The notes: a model not told the origin generated them from the letters alone. A stretch of 64,000 bases of DNA from [Pseudomonas] carboxydohydrogena (GCF_029030725.1 NZ_CP113162.1:1-64000), one strand, 5' to 3'. Counted from the stretch's first letter, positions 1 through 11,759 are shown. Translations and numbers: made by a program.

Positions 1-1431
1 ATGGCAATCGCAGAAGGCATCGAACAGGATCGTTGGACTCGCGTCAAAGGGCGGCTGCGCTCGACGGTGGGAGAGGACGTTTATTCAAGCTGGTTCGCGC
101 GCATGGATCTTGAGCGCGTTGGTGGAGAAAGCGTGCATCTGTCGGTGCCGACACGCTTCCTCAAGAGCTGGATCCAGACCCATTACGCCGACCGCGTGCT
201 GAGCTGCTGGCAGGCGGAATTGCCCGACGTCCATCGCATCGACCTGACCGTGCGCACACCGGTCCGCGCTCCCGCCGTCGTCAAGGACGCCAGAACGAGC
301 GTCGAGGAACGGTTGAGCGAGCACGAACACCGTCCGTCCGAACTGCGCGCGGTTGCAACCGTGCCGGTGTCGGCCAGCCATGAAGCGCTCGGCGGCTCGC
401 CGCTCGATCCGCGCCTGACGTTTGCGACCTTCGTTGGCGGCCGCTCCAACACGCTGGCGCTCGCCGCCGCGCGTCAGGTCGCCGAAGGCCGCCGTGGTGA
501 CAACGTGATGTTCAACCCGCTCTACATCCACGCGGGCGTCGGCCTCGGCAAGACCCATCTGCTGCAAGCGGTGACCTGGGCCGGCAATTCGGCTGACCGC
601 AAGGTGCTGTATCTCACCGCCGAAAAATTCATGTACGGCTTTGTCGCGGCGCTGAAGACGCAGACCGCATTGGCCTTCAAGGAAGCGCTGCGCGGCATCG
701 ACGTGCTGGTGATCGACGATCTGCAATTCCTGCAAGGCAAGTCGACTCAGGCAGAATTCTGCCACACGCTGAACGCGCTGATCGACGCCGGGCGTCAGGT
801 GGTGATCGCGGCGGATCGTCCGCCGTCCGATCTGGAAAGCCTCGATGATCGCGTGCGCTCGCGCCTTGCGGGCGGCCTCGTGGTCGAGATGGGCGCGCTC
901 GGCGAGGAGCTGCGCCTCGAAATCCTCAAGTCGCGCGTTTCCGCCGCCCGCACCCATCATGCGAGCTTCGACGTGCCGCTGCCGGTGCTGGATTATCTCG
1001 CCAAGGCCATCACCCATAACGGCCGCGACCTGGAGGGCGCGATCAACCGCCTGCTGGCCCATTCCAAGCTGAATTCCACTTCGGTGACGCTGGAGATGGC
1101 GGAGCGCGAGGTCCGCGACCTGATCCGTCCGCAGGAGCCGCGCCGGGTCAAGATCGAGGACATCCAGCGCGTCGTCGCGCGGCAATACAATGTCAGCCGC
1201 TCGGACCTGCTGTCCTCGCGCCGCACCGCCAATGTGGTGCGCCCGCGTCAGGTGGCGATGTATCTCGCCAAGACCCTGACGCTGCGCTCATTGCCGGAAA
1301 TCGGACGCCGGTTCGGCGGTCGCGACCACACCACCGTGCTGCACGCGGTGCGCAAGATCGAGGCGCTGGTGTCCAAGGATATTGCGCTGTCCGATGAGGT
1401 CGAACTTCTGAAACGGCAGTTGCAGGAATAA
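1..1431 (+). CDS. dnaA: Chromosomal replication initiator protein DnaA
   Basis: This 476-residue AAA+ ATPase binds DnaA boxes and opens the origin of replication. The N-terminal helicase-loading domain covers about residues 10-80 and is followed by a variable linker to about residue 135. The AAA+ core shows Walker [11 protein letters not shown] near residue 179 and Walker [11 protein letters not shown] near 236. The C-terminal DNA-binding domain ends with the DnaA signature [14 protein letters not shown] near residue 440. The start is the first base of the window, so no upstream promoter or origin can be examined. The gene is followed by dnaN, as in many bacteria. Length and motifs are normal and identification is certain. 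Confidence 0.98.
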   Translation: MAIAEGIEQDRWTRVKGRLRSTVGEDVYSSWFARMDLERVGGESVHLSVPTRFLKSWIQTHYADRVLSCWQAELPDVHRIDLTVRTPVRAPAVVKDARTSVEERLSEHEHRPSELRAVATVPVSASHEALGGSPLDPRLTFATFVGGRSNTLALAAARQVAEGRRGDNVMFNPLYIHAGVGLGKTHLLQAVTWAGNSADRKVLYLTAEKFMYGFVAALKTQTALAFKEALRGIDVLVIDDLQFLQGKSTQAEFCHTLNALIDAGRQVVIAADRPPSDLESLDDRVRSRLAGGLVVEMGALGEELRLEILKSRVSAARTHHASFDVPLPVLDYLAKAITHNGRDLEGAINRLLAHSKLNSTSVTLEMAEREVRDLIRPQEPRRVKIEDIQRVVARQYNVSRSDLLSSRRTANVVRPRQVAMYLAKTLTLRSLPEIGRRFGGRDHTTVLHAVRKIEALVSKDIALSDEVELLKRQLQE

Positions 1432-1500
1432 TAACAGGGGGATCGGGCCGTTAATTCGGCGGGCGCTCTCTTGCGAAATCCCGCCATTCACGGCACTTTA

Positions 1501-1522
1501 CCCGCCCCGCGACAGGGGCGGG
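1501..1522. other. GC-rich hairpin between dnaA and dnaN
   Basis: CCCGCCCC and GGGGCGGG form a perfect 8-bp stem around a 6-base loop in the 175-bp dnaA-dnaN gap. No U-run follows, so it is not a classical terminator. It may slow transcription or end dnaA messages with Rho, but this is inference from structure alone. Confidence 0.4.
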
Positions 1523-1606
1523 CGCCCTGCCCGCTCTGCGCGGTGCCATGACCGGCGCGCCTTCGCGGCTGCCCGGTTTTCCATGATCGATGGCAGGCGG
1601 AGTGTC

Positions 1607-2725
1607 ATGAAAGTTACGGTCGAACGCGCGCAACTGTTGAAGTCCCTCGGGCACGTCCACCGCGTGGTCGAACGCCGCAACACCATTCCGATCCTCGGCA
1701 ACGTGCTGATCCGCGCCGAGAACGCCAAGCTGAGCCTGAAGGCGACCGATCTCGACCTCGAGGTCACCGAAACCCTGCCGGCGGAGATCGCCACCGGCGG
1801 CTCCACCACCGTGCCCGCGCATATGTTCCACGATATCGTGCGCAAATTGCCGGACGGTTCGCAGATCGTGCTGGAAAGCGACGGCGAGCGCGCGGTGCTG
1901 GCGATCCGCGCGGGGCGCTCGCGCTTCACCCTGCAAACCCTGCCGGAAAGCGATTTCCCCGATCTCGCGGCGGGCGAGATGACGCATTCGTTCACGCTCA
2001 CCGCCGCCGACGTCAAGCGCCTGATCGACCGCACCCAGTTCGCGATCTCGACGGAAGAAACCCGCTACTACCTCAACGGCATCTATCTGCATGCCGCGGG
2101 CTCCGCCAAGGAGCAGACGCTGCGCGCGGTCGCGACCGACGGTCATCGTCTCGCACAGTTCGACCTGCCGCTGCCGAAAAGCGCCGCCGGAATGCCGGGG
2201 GTGATCGTGCCGCGCAAGACGGTCGGCGAAGTGCAGCGCCTGATCGAGGACAATGAAGCCGAGATTTCGGTCGAGCTATCGCAGGGCAAGATCCGCTTCA
2301 CGCTCGCGAATGTGGTGCTGACCTCGAAGCTGATCGACGGCACCTTCCCCGATTACGGCCGCGTCATCCCACAGAACAACGAAAAGGAACTGATCGTCGA
2401 CAAGCGCGATTTCGAAGCCGCCGTCGATCGCGTCTCCACGATTTCAAGCGAGCGCGGCCGCGCGGTGAAGCTCGCGCTGTCCGCCGGCAAGCTGGTGCTG
2501 TCGGTGGTCAATCCGGATTCCGGCAGCGCCACCGAGGAACTGGAGGTCGACTACGCCTCCGATCCGCTCGATATCGGCTTCAACTCGCGTTACCTGCTCG
2601 ACATCGCCGCCCAGATTCAGGGCGACGCCGCGGTGCTCAAGCTCGCCGACCCCGGCTCGCCGACGCTCATCCAGGACAAGGCCAACCGCGACGCGCTCTA
2701 TGTGCTGATGCCGATGCGGGTGTGA
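1607..2725 (+). CDS. dnaN: DNA polymerase III subunit beta (sliding clamp)
   Basis: This 372-residue protein is the ring-shaped processivity factor that tethers DNA polymerase III to DNA. It has the three-repeat clamp architecture and the family start MKVTVERAQLLK. Further typical segments are NTIPILGNV near residue 25 and the C-terminal YVLMPMRV, which lines the partner-binding pocket. An in-frame ATG 24 bases upstream would add eight residues unlike the family, so 1607 is preferred. It lies between dnaA and recF in the conserved replication block, about 175 bp after dnaA. Nothing is unusual in length or motifs. Confidence 0.97.
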   Translation: MKVTVERAQLLKSLGHVHRVVERRNTIPILGNVLIRAENAKLSLKATDLDLEVTETLPAEIATGGSTTVPAHMFHDIVRKLPDGSQIVLESDGERAVLAIRAGRSRFTLQTLPESDFPDLAAGEMTHSFTLTAADVKRLIDRTQFAISTEETRYYLNGIYLHAAGSAKEQTLRAVATDGHRLAQFDLPLPKSAAGMPGVIVPRKTVGEVQRLIEDNEAEISVELSQGKIRFTLANVVLTSKLIDGTFPDYGRVIPQNNEKELIVDKRDFEAAVDRVSTISSERGRAVKLALSAGKLVLSVVNPDSGSATEELEVDYASDPLDIGFNSRYLLDIAAQIQGDAAVLKLADPGSPTLIQDKANRDALYVLMPMRV

Positions 2726-2748
2726 GGGCTTTTGCCTTCACTCATGCT

Positions 2749-2846
2749 CGTCATGCCCGGCCTTGTGCCGGGCATCTATGTCTTTGCCATTCGATGTCCG
2801 AGACGTATTCAAGACGTGGATGGCCGGGACACGCCCGGCCATGACG
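2749..2846. repeat. Dispersed intergenic inverted repeat, family A (paired CCGGGC hairpins)
   Basis: The ends CGTCATG and CATGACG are inverted repeats. Each arm contains its own hairpin: GCCCGG/CCGGGC on the left and GGCCGGG/CCCGGCC on the right. A related element lies at 33116-33204 and a single arm at 16811-16831. Such elements are common between genes in Bradyrhizobium relatives. It sits directly ahead of recF, and an extended recF reading would run through it, which argues against the longer start. Confidence 0.8.
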
Positions 2847-2860
2847 AACATAAGTTGCCC

Positions 2861-4012
2861 ATGACCTCCTCCCGCATCCTGCGCCTCAGCCTTACGCAAT
2901 TCCGCAGCTATCGCGCGGCAAGCCTCGCGCCGCGCGGCGATCTCGTGGTGCTGGTGGGGCCGAACGGCGCGGGAAAAACCAACTGTCTCGAGGCGATCTC
3001 GCTGCTTGCACCCGGACGCGGCCTGCGCCGCGCGCGGTTCGAGGACATCGCCAACCGCGCGGGCGACGGCGGCAACGGCTCTTGGGCGGTTGCGGCGGAG
3101 GTCGAGGGCGCGGGCGGCCTCGCCACGCTCGGCACCGGCATCGACGCACCATCAGGGGAAGACGGCAGCGTCAAGCGCCGCATCCGCATCGACCGCGAAG
3201 CGGTTTCATCCGCCAGCGCTTTCGGCGAGCATCTGCGCATGGTGTGGCTGACGCCGTCGATGGACGGCCTGTTCACGGGTCCCGCATCCGAGCGGCGGCG
3301 CTTCTTCGACCGTCTCGTGCTCGCCATCGACAAGGATCATTCCTCGCGCGTCTCCGCGCTGGAGCGCTCATTGCGCTCGCGCAACCGCCTTTTGGAGGAC
3401 CGCAATTTCGACCCGCACTGGTGCGAGGCGATCGAACGCGAGACCGCCGAGCTTGCCGTCGCGGTCGCCGCCCAGCGCGGCCATACCTTGCAGCGATTGA
3501 GCGCGATGCTGGCTGCGCGCGGCGCGACCTCGGCATTCCCGTCCGCGCGCATCACGCTCGACGGCTGGATGGAAAACGCTCTAACCAATGAGCCCGCCAC
3601 GGCGGTGGAGGATCGCTACCGCGATATCCTGCGCAAGAGCCGCCTGCTCGATGCCGCCGCCGGGCGCACGCTGAACGGACCGCACCTCACCGATCTGCAT
3701 GTGATCTACGCGCCGAAGGAGATGCCCGCGAAAGACGCCTCGACCGGCGAACAGAAGGCGCTGCTGATCGGCCTGATCCTCGCGCATGCAAGCCTCGTCG
3801 CCGAGATGACCGGCATCGTGCCGCTGTTGCTGCTCGATGAAGTGGTGGCGCATCTCGATCCGCGCCGCCGCGCCGCTCTGTTCGACGAACTCGCGATCCT
3901 CGGCGCGCAGGTCTGGATGACCGGCGCGGACCCGGCCGCCTTCGCGGAAGCGGGGGCGCGCGCGGACCGGTTCGATGTCGAGGACGGCGCGATTAGACCG
4001 CATGGATCTTGA
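2861..4012 (+). CDS. recF: DNA replication and repair protein RecF
   Basis: This 383-residue SMC-like ATPase helps load RecA at single-strand gaps during recombinational repair. Walker A GPNGAGKTN lies near residue 33, the ABC signature STGEQKALL near 293 and Walker B PLLLLDEVVAHLD near 318. The family-typical N-terminus LRLSLTQFRSYR supports the start at 2861. The reading frame is open further upstream to 2732, but that part encodes a dispersed repeat and not protein. It follows dnaN and precedes gyrB, the usual order. Length and motifs are normal. Confidence 0.96.
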   Translation: MTSSRILRLSLTQFRSYRAASLAPRGDLVVLVGPNGAGKTNCLEAISLLAPGRGLRRARFEDIANRAGDGGNGSWAVAAEVEGAGGLATLGTGIDAPSGEDGSVKRRIRIDREAVSSASAFGEHLRMVWLTPSMDGLFTGPASERRRFFDRLVLAIDKDHSSRVSALERSLRSRNRLLEDRNFDPHWCEAIERETAELAVAVAAQRGHTLQRLSAMLAARGATSAFPSARITLDGWMENALTNEPATAVEDRYRDILRKSRLLDAAAGRTLNGPHLTDLHVIYAPKEMPAKDASTGEQKALLIGLILAHASLVAEMTGIVPLLLLDEVVAHLDPRRRAALFDELAILGAQVWMTGADPAAFAEAGARADRFDVEDGAIRPHGS

Positions 4013-4015
4013 AGC

Positions 4016-4087
4016 CGTCATTGCGAGCGAAGCGAAGCAATCCAGAAAAACTGGATTGCTTCGTCGCAAGGGCTCCTCGCAATGACG
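4016..4087. repeat. Dispersed intergenic inverted repeat, family B (CGTCATTGCGAG type)
   Basis: The outer arms CGTCATTGCGAG and CTCGCAATGACG are perfect 12-bp inverted repeats. The inner arms GAAGCAATCCAG and CTGGATTGCTTC pair around five A residues. The element begins 4 bp after the recF stop and could fold into one long hairpin, which may also end recF transcription. Very similar elements are known as dispersed repeats in many bacterial genomes. It differs from family A. Confidence 0.85.
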
Positions 4088-4180
4088 AAAAAGCATCCTC
4101 GAAAACGGCTTCTGAACAGCCCGCGAATCAGGCTTTTTGCGCGCCCTTGAACGGCCCGTTTGAGGCCTTGAAAAACGGCT

Positions 4181-4197
4181 AAAAAATACTATTTTTT
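4181..4197. promoter_or_regulatory. AT-rich 17-bp palindrome upstream of gyrB
   Basis: AAAAAATA-C-TATTTTTT is a perfect 8+1+8 palindrome in a strikingly AT-rich patch of otherwise GC-rich DNA, about 115 bp before gyrB. The recF-gyrB gap (4013-4312) otherwise holds only the family B repeat and unremarkable sequence. The patch is a good candidate for the gyrB promoter region or a DNA-bending or binding site. No protein can be assigned. Confidence 0.45.
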
Positions 4198-4228
4198 CAA
4201 TAACTTGAGTGCATCTACTTTGTCCTAG

Positions 4229-6742
<2,514 letters not shown>

Positions 6743-6749
6743 ATTCCCT

Positions 6750-6779
6750 TCATCGGCACCGGACCCATCCGGCCGATGA
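6750..6779 (+). terminator. Hairpin after gyrB
   Basis: TCATCGG and CCGATGA form a 7-bp stem with an inner CCGG pair, 8 bp after the gyrB stop. The U content after it is low (tcctgtcttg), so termination strength is uncertain. Confidence 0.45.
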
Positions 6780-6981
6780 TCCTGTCTTGAGCATGAGAGC
6801 TTGAGCAGGCCGGGCGAACTGCGCCCCGATGTCGCTTCCCCACGTTCGTGATGGATTCTTGACCGACATCAATTCGTTCCGACCCCTTGCCGCGCTATCC
6901 AGATCGAGAATCTCGGCAGGATCGGATGCGCGCGCGGCGCATCCGGCCGATCGATCTCCGGAAGCACCTGAAGGAGTCATC

Positions 6982-7206
6982 ATGTCGTTGTTTGTTCGCC
7001 TCCTGCTGTTTCTCTCCGCTCCGATCACTGCGCTGTTCGTGTCGCGCGACGCCCTCAATTTCAGCGTTATCCAGACCTTCGTTGCGACGGGGCTCGCCGC
7101 CCTCATCGTATTCGCCTTCGCCTTTTGGCCGTTCGGCCCCAAGACCAAAGCGAAGAATGAATCGAAACACGAGGCCCGGCCGAACGGCTCCGGTGGCACC
7201 GCGTGA
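6982..7206 (+). CDS. Small two-helix membrane protein of unknown function
   Basis: I do not recognise this 74-residue protein. Residues 1-21 (MSLFVRLLLFLSAPITALFVS) and about 30-52 are hydrophobic and look like two membrane helices. The short C-terminal tail is rich in Lys, Asn and Gly and probably cytoplasmic. The start at 6982 has a clear ribosome-binding site, AAGGAG, seven bases upstream. The frame is open back to 6829, but that extension lacks such a site. It stands alone between gyrB and a diguanylate cyclase on the other strand. Its reality rests on the ribosome-binding site and the membrane pattern. Confidence 0.6.
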   Translation: MSLFVRLLLFLSAPITALFVSRDALNFSVIQTFVATGLAALIVFAFAFWPFGPKTKAKNESKHEARPNGSGGTA

Positions 7207-7309
7207 GGAACGTGTTCAGAATCGGGTGCGAAACTACGGCTGCCAACTTCTAAAAGCTTTCGCATCTACGGATAGCATCGCCCGATACACCGCGCCGTCG
7301 CGGGATCCT

Positions 7310-9085
7310 TCAATCGCGCATAATCACGTAACGGTTTCGTCCTTCCGCCTTGGCCTGATAAAGCGCGCGGTCGCTTTTCGATAAAAGCTCGGCTGGGTTT
7401 GGCCGCGCGGGCGGGACGACGACCATGCATCCGCAGCTCAGCGTCAGATAAGGCGAGACCGAAGACGATTCATGCGGAATTCGGAGCTCCGCGAGGGCTT
7501 CCGAGATTCGCCCCAGCACCATCTCGGGACGGTCCATGCCCGGCAACAACAACACGAACTCTTCACCGCCATAGCGGGCCGCCAGATCGTAGGGCCTGCG
7601 TGCAACGGAAGCGAGAATTCCGGCCACGGCCTTCAAAGCCCCATCACCTTCCGCATGCCCGTAACGGTCGTTGTACTTCTTGAAAAAATCGACATCGATC
7701 ATGACCACGGTGACCGGCTGCTGAAGGCGGAAGGCCTGTAGACAGGCTTTCTCCAGTTCCTGATCCAGAAAACGGCGGTTCGCGATGCCTGTCAGCGGAT
7801 CCTGTAGGACCTGCTTGCCGAGTTCTTCTCCGAGGCGCAGCAGCTCCGCGCGCTCTTTCTGTAGCGACAGATTGCGGTCCTTTAATTGCTGCTCCGCGAG
7901 CCAGCTTTCGGTGATATCGATGACGAACCCAATCGCACGGCTAGAGACTCCCGTCGCGCGGTCCGGGATCGCGGCCGCCGATCTCACCCAGCGGATGCTA
8001 CCATCCGGCCGCACGATCCGGAACACGATTCCGTAGTTCGTCTTGTCGGCGCGCAAACGTGCCGCCGTCTCCTCCACTTCCGTCGCCCGATCGACGTCCT
8101 CGGGATGAATGAACGTCCGGAATTCGGCGATCGAATGGATCGGCTTTTGCGGATCGCGCCCCATGATGCGGTACCATTGCTCGTCGCAATACAGCTCATC
8201 CCGCTCCAGATCGTAATCCCAGATGCCAAGACCGCCGACGCGCGCCGCCAGCAGCAGGCGCTCGTGCTCCTCGCGGATTCGATGCTCGTTCTGCTTGAGA
8301 TCAGTGATGTCGTGAGCAATGGTAACCAGCCCTGCGATGACACCGGCGTGATCGCGGTGCGCGCTCCGGCTCATCAGGAGCGTCCTGCTTCCTTTCCCGA
8401 CAATAAAGGTTTGCTCGCTGACCGCCGTCCGTCCGGTCAGAAGAATTTTTTCTTCCTCCTGTCGCAGCGACTCTCCAATCTCCGGGCCAAAAAGATCGAT
8501 CACGGTTTTACCCAGCGCCTCGGCCTGCGACACTCCACTTAGTCTTTCCGCGCTACGACTCAAAACCTGGAAGCGGCCTGCCTCGTCTTGCAGGAAAATT
8601 CCATCCTGCGCGCTGTCCATGACGGATTGAAGTTTCTCCTGCGCCTCACGCAGTTCCCTTGTGCGCCGCTCGACACGCCCTTCCAGGGTCCTGTTCAATT
8701 CGGAGATGGCTATCGCCGCCGCCTCCTTCTCGGTGAGATCGCGCGCAAGACCAAGAAACAATTTGCGCCCCGCCACCATCTGGCAGGTGACACTAATCTC
8801 GACCGGGAAGACCGAACCATCCTTGCGCCTTGCCGCTTCGCGAAACGTCATGGCCATGCCGGGTGGCGCTTCCGCCCACTGGATCAGATTCTGCGCGGCC
8901 GGAGCCCCACGGGAGATATCGCTGATCGACATCCTGAGAAGTTCTTCGCGCGTGTAGCCAAGATCGATGCAAGATCGCTCATTGACGTCGAGGATGCGCC
9001 CTTGGGCATCGTGAACAAAGAATCCGTCCGGCGCGCTTTCGATCAAAATACGAAAGCTGTTCTTGATCTCATCTGGCGCGTTCAC
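7310..9085 (-). CDS. PAS-PAS-PAS-GGDEF diguanylate cyclase
   Basis: This 591-residue signalling protein likely makes the second messenger cyclic di-GMP from GTP. Three PAS sensor folds span about residues 8-120, 152-262 and 275-393. The first two are joined by a helical segment near 125-155 rich in Glu and Arg. The GGDEF domain covers about 427-591, with DPLTGIANRR at its start and an intact GGEEF active site at 506-510. An RPYD inhibitory site lies at 497-500, exactly five residues before it, so product feedback is expected. No membrane segment is visible, so the PAS domains probably sense a cytoplasmic cue. The ligand is unknown. Confidence 0.9.
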   Translation of the reverse strand: MNAPDEIKNSFRILIESAPDGFFVHDAQGRILDVNERSCIDLGYTREELLRMSISDISRGAPAAQNLIQWAEAPPGMAMTFREAARRKDGSVFPVEISVTCQMVAGRKLFLGLARDLTEKEAAAIAISELNRTLEGRVERRTRELREAQEKLQSVMDSAQDGIFLQDEAGRFQVLSRSAERLSGVSQAEALGKTVIDLFGPEIGESLRQEEEKILLTGRTAVSEQTFIVGKGSRTLLMSRSAHRDHAGVIAGLVTIAHDITDLKQNEHRIREEHERLLLAARVGGLGIWDYDLERDELYCDEQWYRIMGRDPQKPIHSIAEFRTFIHPEDVDRATEVEETAARLRADKTNYGIVFRIVRPDGSIRWVRSAAAIPDRATGVSSRAIGFVIDITESWLAEQQLKDRNLSLQKERAELLRLGEELGKQVLQDPLTGIANRRFLDQELEKACLQAFRLQQPVTVVMIDVDFFKKYNDRYGHAEGDGALKAVAGILASVARRPYDLAARYGGEEFVLLLPGMDRPEMVLGRISEALAELRIPHESSSVSPYLTLSCGCMVVVPPARPNPAELLSKSDRALYQAKAEGRNRYVIMRD

Positions 9086-9427
9086 AACGCCTCCGTGATC
9101 TGCGCGCGGCTCTCAAGGCCGAATAAATAAAATATCCACAAGCAGTTCTTGTTACTATTTATACGAACATTGGTTACCAATTCTTGCATCGAACATGTTG
9201 CGAGTCGATTGATTTGATCGGCGGATGTTCCGCCGAATCGATTGAGCTCCGCGCGCTGGCGGTATCGGTTCCACATTCTTGCAGACAGCAGCCTGCGCTG
9301 TCTTTCAAGCTCCAGGGAACCCGGCCGCCCGACACAATGTCCAGTCCGCCCATAGTTCAGGATACCCCGGCCTCGCCCCCGGACGCGGAGAATGTATAAT
9401 CGCGCGTCCTTGCCAGGGAGATGTGCG
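9086..9427. promoter_or_regulatory. Divergent intergenic region between the cyclase and pirin genes
   Basis: These 342 bases hold no gene. The end nearest the cyclase (9120-9190) is AT-rich and probably carries the cyclase promoter on the minus strand. It includes the 13-bp palindrome ATTGGTTACCAAT at 9169-9181 and two direct copies of CGAACAT about 26 bp apart. A perfect hairpin, CGGCGGA/TCCGCCG, lies at 9219-9235. The end nearest pirin has a ribosome-binding site only. The regulator is unknown. Confidence 0.4.
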
Positions 9428-10345
9428 ATGAGCTGGATGCCTTCCAACGATCCGATCCTCGGCGATCCGCAATCCTGCGACGCGCTCGAACTCGTGATCG
9501 TGCCGCGCACCCGCGATCTCGGCGACGGTTTCGCCGTCCGGCGCGCGCTGCCGCACGGCAAGCGGCAGATGGTCGGCCCCTTCATCTTCTTCGATCATTT
9601 CGGTCCGGTGCAATTCATCGCAGGGCAAGGCATGGACGTGCGCCCGCATCCGCATATCGGACTTGCCACCGTCACCTATCTGTTCGACGGCAGCATCATG
9701 CATCGCGACAGCGAGGGCAACATTCAGGAGATCAAGCCCGGCGCGATGAACCTGATGACCGCCGGGCGCGGCATCGCGCACTCCGAACGCACGCCGGACG
9801 TGCCGCGCGCCAACGGGCAGACAATGCTCGGCCTGCAAAGCTGGATCGCGCTGCCGATCGGACGTGAGGAAATCCCTCCCTCCTTCCAGCATTACAGCGC
9901 CGACAGCCTGCCGCTCGTCAGCGACACCGGACTGAAAGCGCGGATCATCGCGGGCCAGGCGTTCGGCGCGGCGTCGCCGGTCGATCAGACCTCCGAATGG
10001 TTCTACGCCGAGGTCAGTCTCGATGCCGGATCGCGCGCGCCGCTCGACGCCGACCATGAGGAGCGCGCGGTCTATCTCGTCGAAGGCGAGGTCGAGATCG
10101 CGCATGAGCGTTATGAAGCGCCGCGCCTTCTGATCTTCCGCCCCGGCGACCGCATCACCATCAATGCGGTGACGCCCACAAAAATGATGTTCCTCGGCGG
10201 CACCGCGCTGGAGGGGCCGCGTTATATCTGGTGGAATTTCGTCTCCTCGAGCCGCGAGCGCATCGAACAGGCCAAGCAGGACTGGAAGACGGGCCGCTTC
10301 GCGCATGTGCCCGAGGAAACAGAATTCATTCCCCTGCCGGAATGA
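9428..10345 (+). CDS. Pirin family protein
   Basis: This 305-residue double-cupin protein belongs to the pirin family, whose members bind iron and include quercetin dioxygenases and regulatory proteins. The N-terminal cupin has the metal-binding segments RPHPHIGLATVTYLFDG near residue 66 and GRGIAHSERTP near 112, which supply the His, His, His and Glu ligands. The C-terminal cupin follows from about 190. The start at 9428 has GGGAG about nine bases upstream, whereas the ATG at 9392 has no such site. It lies just before a malonyl-CoA decarboxylase gene in the same direction, with a gap under 40 bp, so they may be cotranscribed. The substrate is not known. Confidence 0.88.
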   Translation: MSWMPSNDPILGDPQSCDALELVIVPRTRDLGDGFAVRRALPHGKRQMVGPFIFFDHFGPVQFIAGQGMDVRPHPHIGLATVTYLFDGSIMHRDSEGNIQEIKPGAMNLMTAGRGIAHSERTPDVPRANGQTMLGLQSWIALPIGREEIPPSFQHYSADSLPLVSDTGLKARIIAGQAFGAASPVDQTSEWFYAEVSLDAGSRAPLDADHEERAVYLVEGEVEIAHERYEAPRLLIFRPGDRITINAVTPTKMMFLGGTALEGPRYIWWNFVSSSRERIEQAKQDWKTGRFAHVPEETEFIPLPE

Positions 10346-10382
10346 CGAACCATATTGCCTCATGAGCGGAGACGCCCGACCA

Positions 10383-11759
10383 ATGCCAAGTCTGACATTC
10401 GACCGCGCCTTTCTCACCAATCTGCTCGGCACCCTGACCGATCGCGGTCGCGACCTGATCCGCGGGTTGACGCAGACATCGCCGCACCGCATCGCCGACG
10501 GCGAACTCGCGGAGCTTGGTGAAACCCTGCTGTCCCGTCGCGGCGAAGCCACCGGCGTCGCGCTCGCGCAGGCGCTGCTCGCCGGTTATGAAGCAGCAAC
10601 CCCCGAGCAGCGTCTCGCCTTCCTCGACGCGCTGGCCGGTCTGTTCGGCCCCGAGCGCGACGCCATCGAGCGCGCGATCGAAAAGGTGCGCGCCGAGGGA
10701 ATGAGCCCGGCTGCCGTCAGCGACCTGCATGACGCCGCGGAGCCTCGGCGGCAGGAATTGATCCGCCGCCTCAACCTCGCGCCCGGCGGCACCGCCGCGC
10801 TGGTGCGGATGCGCGAAGAACTCCTGACGCATCTTGCCGAACATCCGCAACTGCGCCCGGTCGATAACGATTTCGTCCATTTGTTCGCATCATGGTTCAA
10901 TCGCGGCTTTCTGGTGCTGCACCGGATCGACTGGACCACGCCCGCCAACATCCTGGAAAAAATCATCCGCTACGAGGCGGTGCACGCGATCAGGAACTGG
11001 GACGATCTGCGCAACCGCCTCGCGCCGGCGGACCGGCGCTGCTACGGCTTTTTCCATCCACGCCTTGTCGATGAGCCGCTGATCTTCGTCGAGGTCGCGC
11101 TGACGAAGGAAATTCCCGGCGCCATCGCGCCGCTGCTCGAAGACGCGCGCACGCCGATCGATCCGCAGCAGGCGACCACGGCCGTGTTCTACTCGATCTC
11201 GAACACCCAGCGCGGCCTCGGCGGCATTTCCTTCGGCAATTTCCTGATCAAGCAGGTGGTCGAGGATTTGAAACGCGAATGGCCGAACCTCAACACCTTC
11301 GTCACGCTGTCGCCGGTGCCGGGCTTCGCATCATGGCTGGCGCGCGAGCGCGCGGCGGATAATTCGGCAGCCCTCGACGCCGCCGACAAGGAAACGCTCA
11401 TGGCCATCGACCAGCCCGGCTGGATCAACGATCCAGCGACAGCCGAACGCGTCAAGCCGGTGATGCTGGCGGCGGCGGCCTATTATTTTCTCGAAGCCAA
11501 GGACAAGCGCGGACGCGCCGCCGATCCGGTGGCGCGCTTCCATCTCGGCAACGGCGCGCGGCTGGAGAAACTCGATTATCTCGGCGACACTTCGGCCAAG
11601 GGTCTCAAGCAATCGCACGGGCTGATGGTGAATTACTGCTACGACCTCGACGACATCGAGGCCAACCATGAGGCGTTCGTCGAGAAGGGCGTCATCGCAG
11701 CCTCAAGCGTCGTGCGCAAACGGCTTCAGACCAAGGCCGGTCTGAGCGGCGCGGCGTAA
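10383..11759 (+). CDS. Malonyl-CoA decarboxylase
   Basis: This 458-residue enzyme converts malonyl-CoA to acetyl-CoA and CO2, as MatA does in rhizobial malonate use. An N-terminal helical domain covers about residues 1-150. The acetyltransferase-like catalytic domain follows, with the typical segments FYSISNTQRGLGGISFGNFL near 265 and TLSPVPGFASWL near 310. A His in FHLGNGARLEKLDYLGD near 385 fits the conserved C-terminal region. GGAG lies about eleven bases before the start chosen. An ATG at 10362 is an alternative adding seven residues. No malonyl-CoA synthetase or malonate transporter gene is adjacent, so its role may be to control malonyl-CoA levels. Confidence 0.92.
   Translation: MPSLTFDRAFLTNLLGTLTDRGRDLIRGLTQTSPHRIADGELAELGETLLSRRGEATGVALAQALLAGYEAATPEQRLAFLDALAGLFGPERDAIERAIEKVRAEGMSPAAVSDLHDAAEPRRQELIRRLNLAPGGTAALVRMREELLTHLAEHPQLRPVDNDFVHLFASWFNRGFLVLHRIDWTTPANILEKIIRYEAVHAIRNWDDLRNRLAPADRRCYGFFHPRLVDEPLIFVEVALTKEIPGAIAPLLEDARTPIDPQQATTAVFYSISNTQRGLGGISFGNFLIKQVVEDLKREWPNLNTFVTLSPVPGFASWLARERAADNSAALDAADKETLMAIDQPGWINDPATAERVKPVMLAAAAYYFLEAKDKRGRAADPVARFHLGNGARLEKLDYLGDTSAKGLKQSHGLMVNYCYDLDDIEANHEAFVEKGVIAASSVVRKRLQTKAGLSGAA

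Noticed and set aside
1-1606. Origin of replication near dnaA
   Set aside because: No cluster of DnaA boxes or AT-rich unwinding region was seen in the dnaA-dnaN gap, and sequence before dnaA is outside the window.
2732-2860. Upstream extension of recF
   Set aside because: It translates the family A repeat and precedes the family-typical N-terminus.
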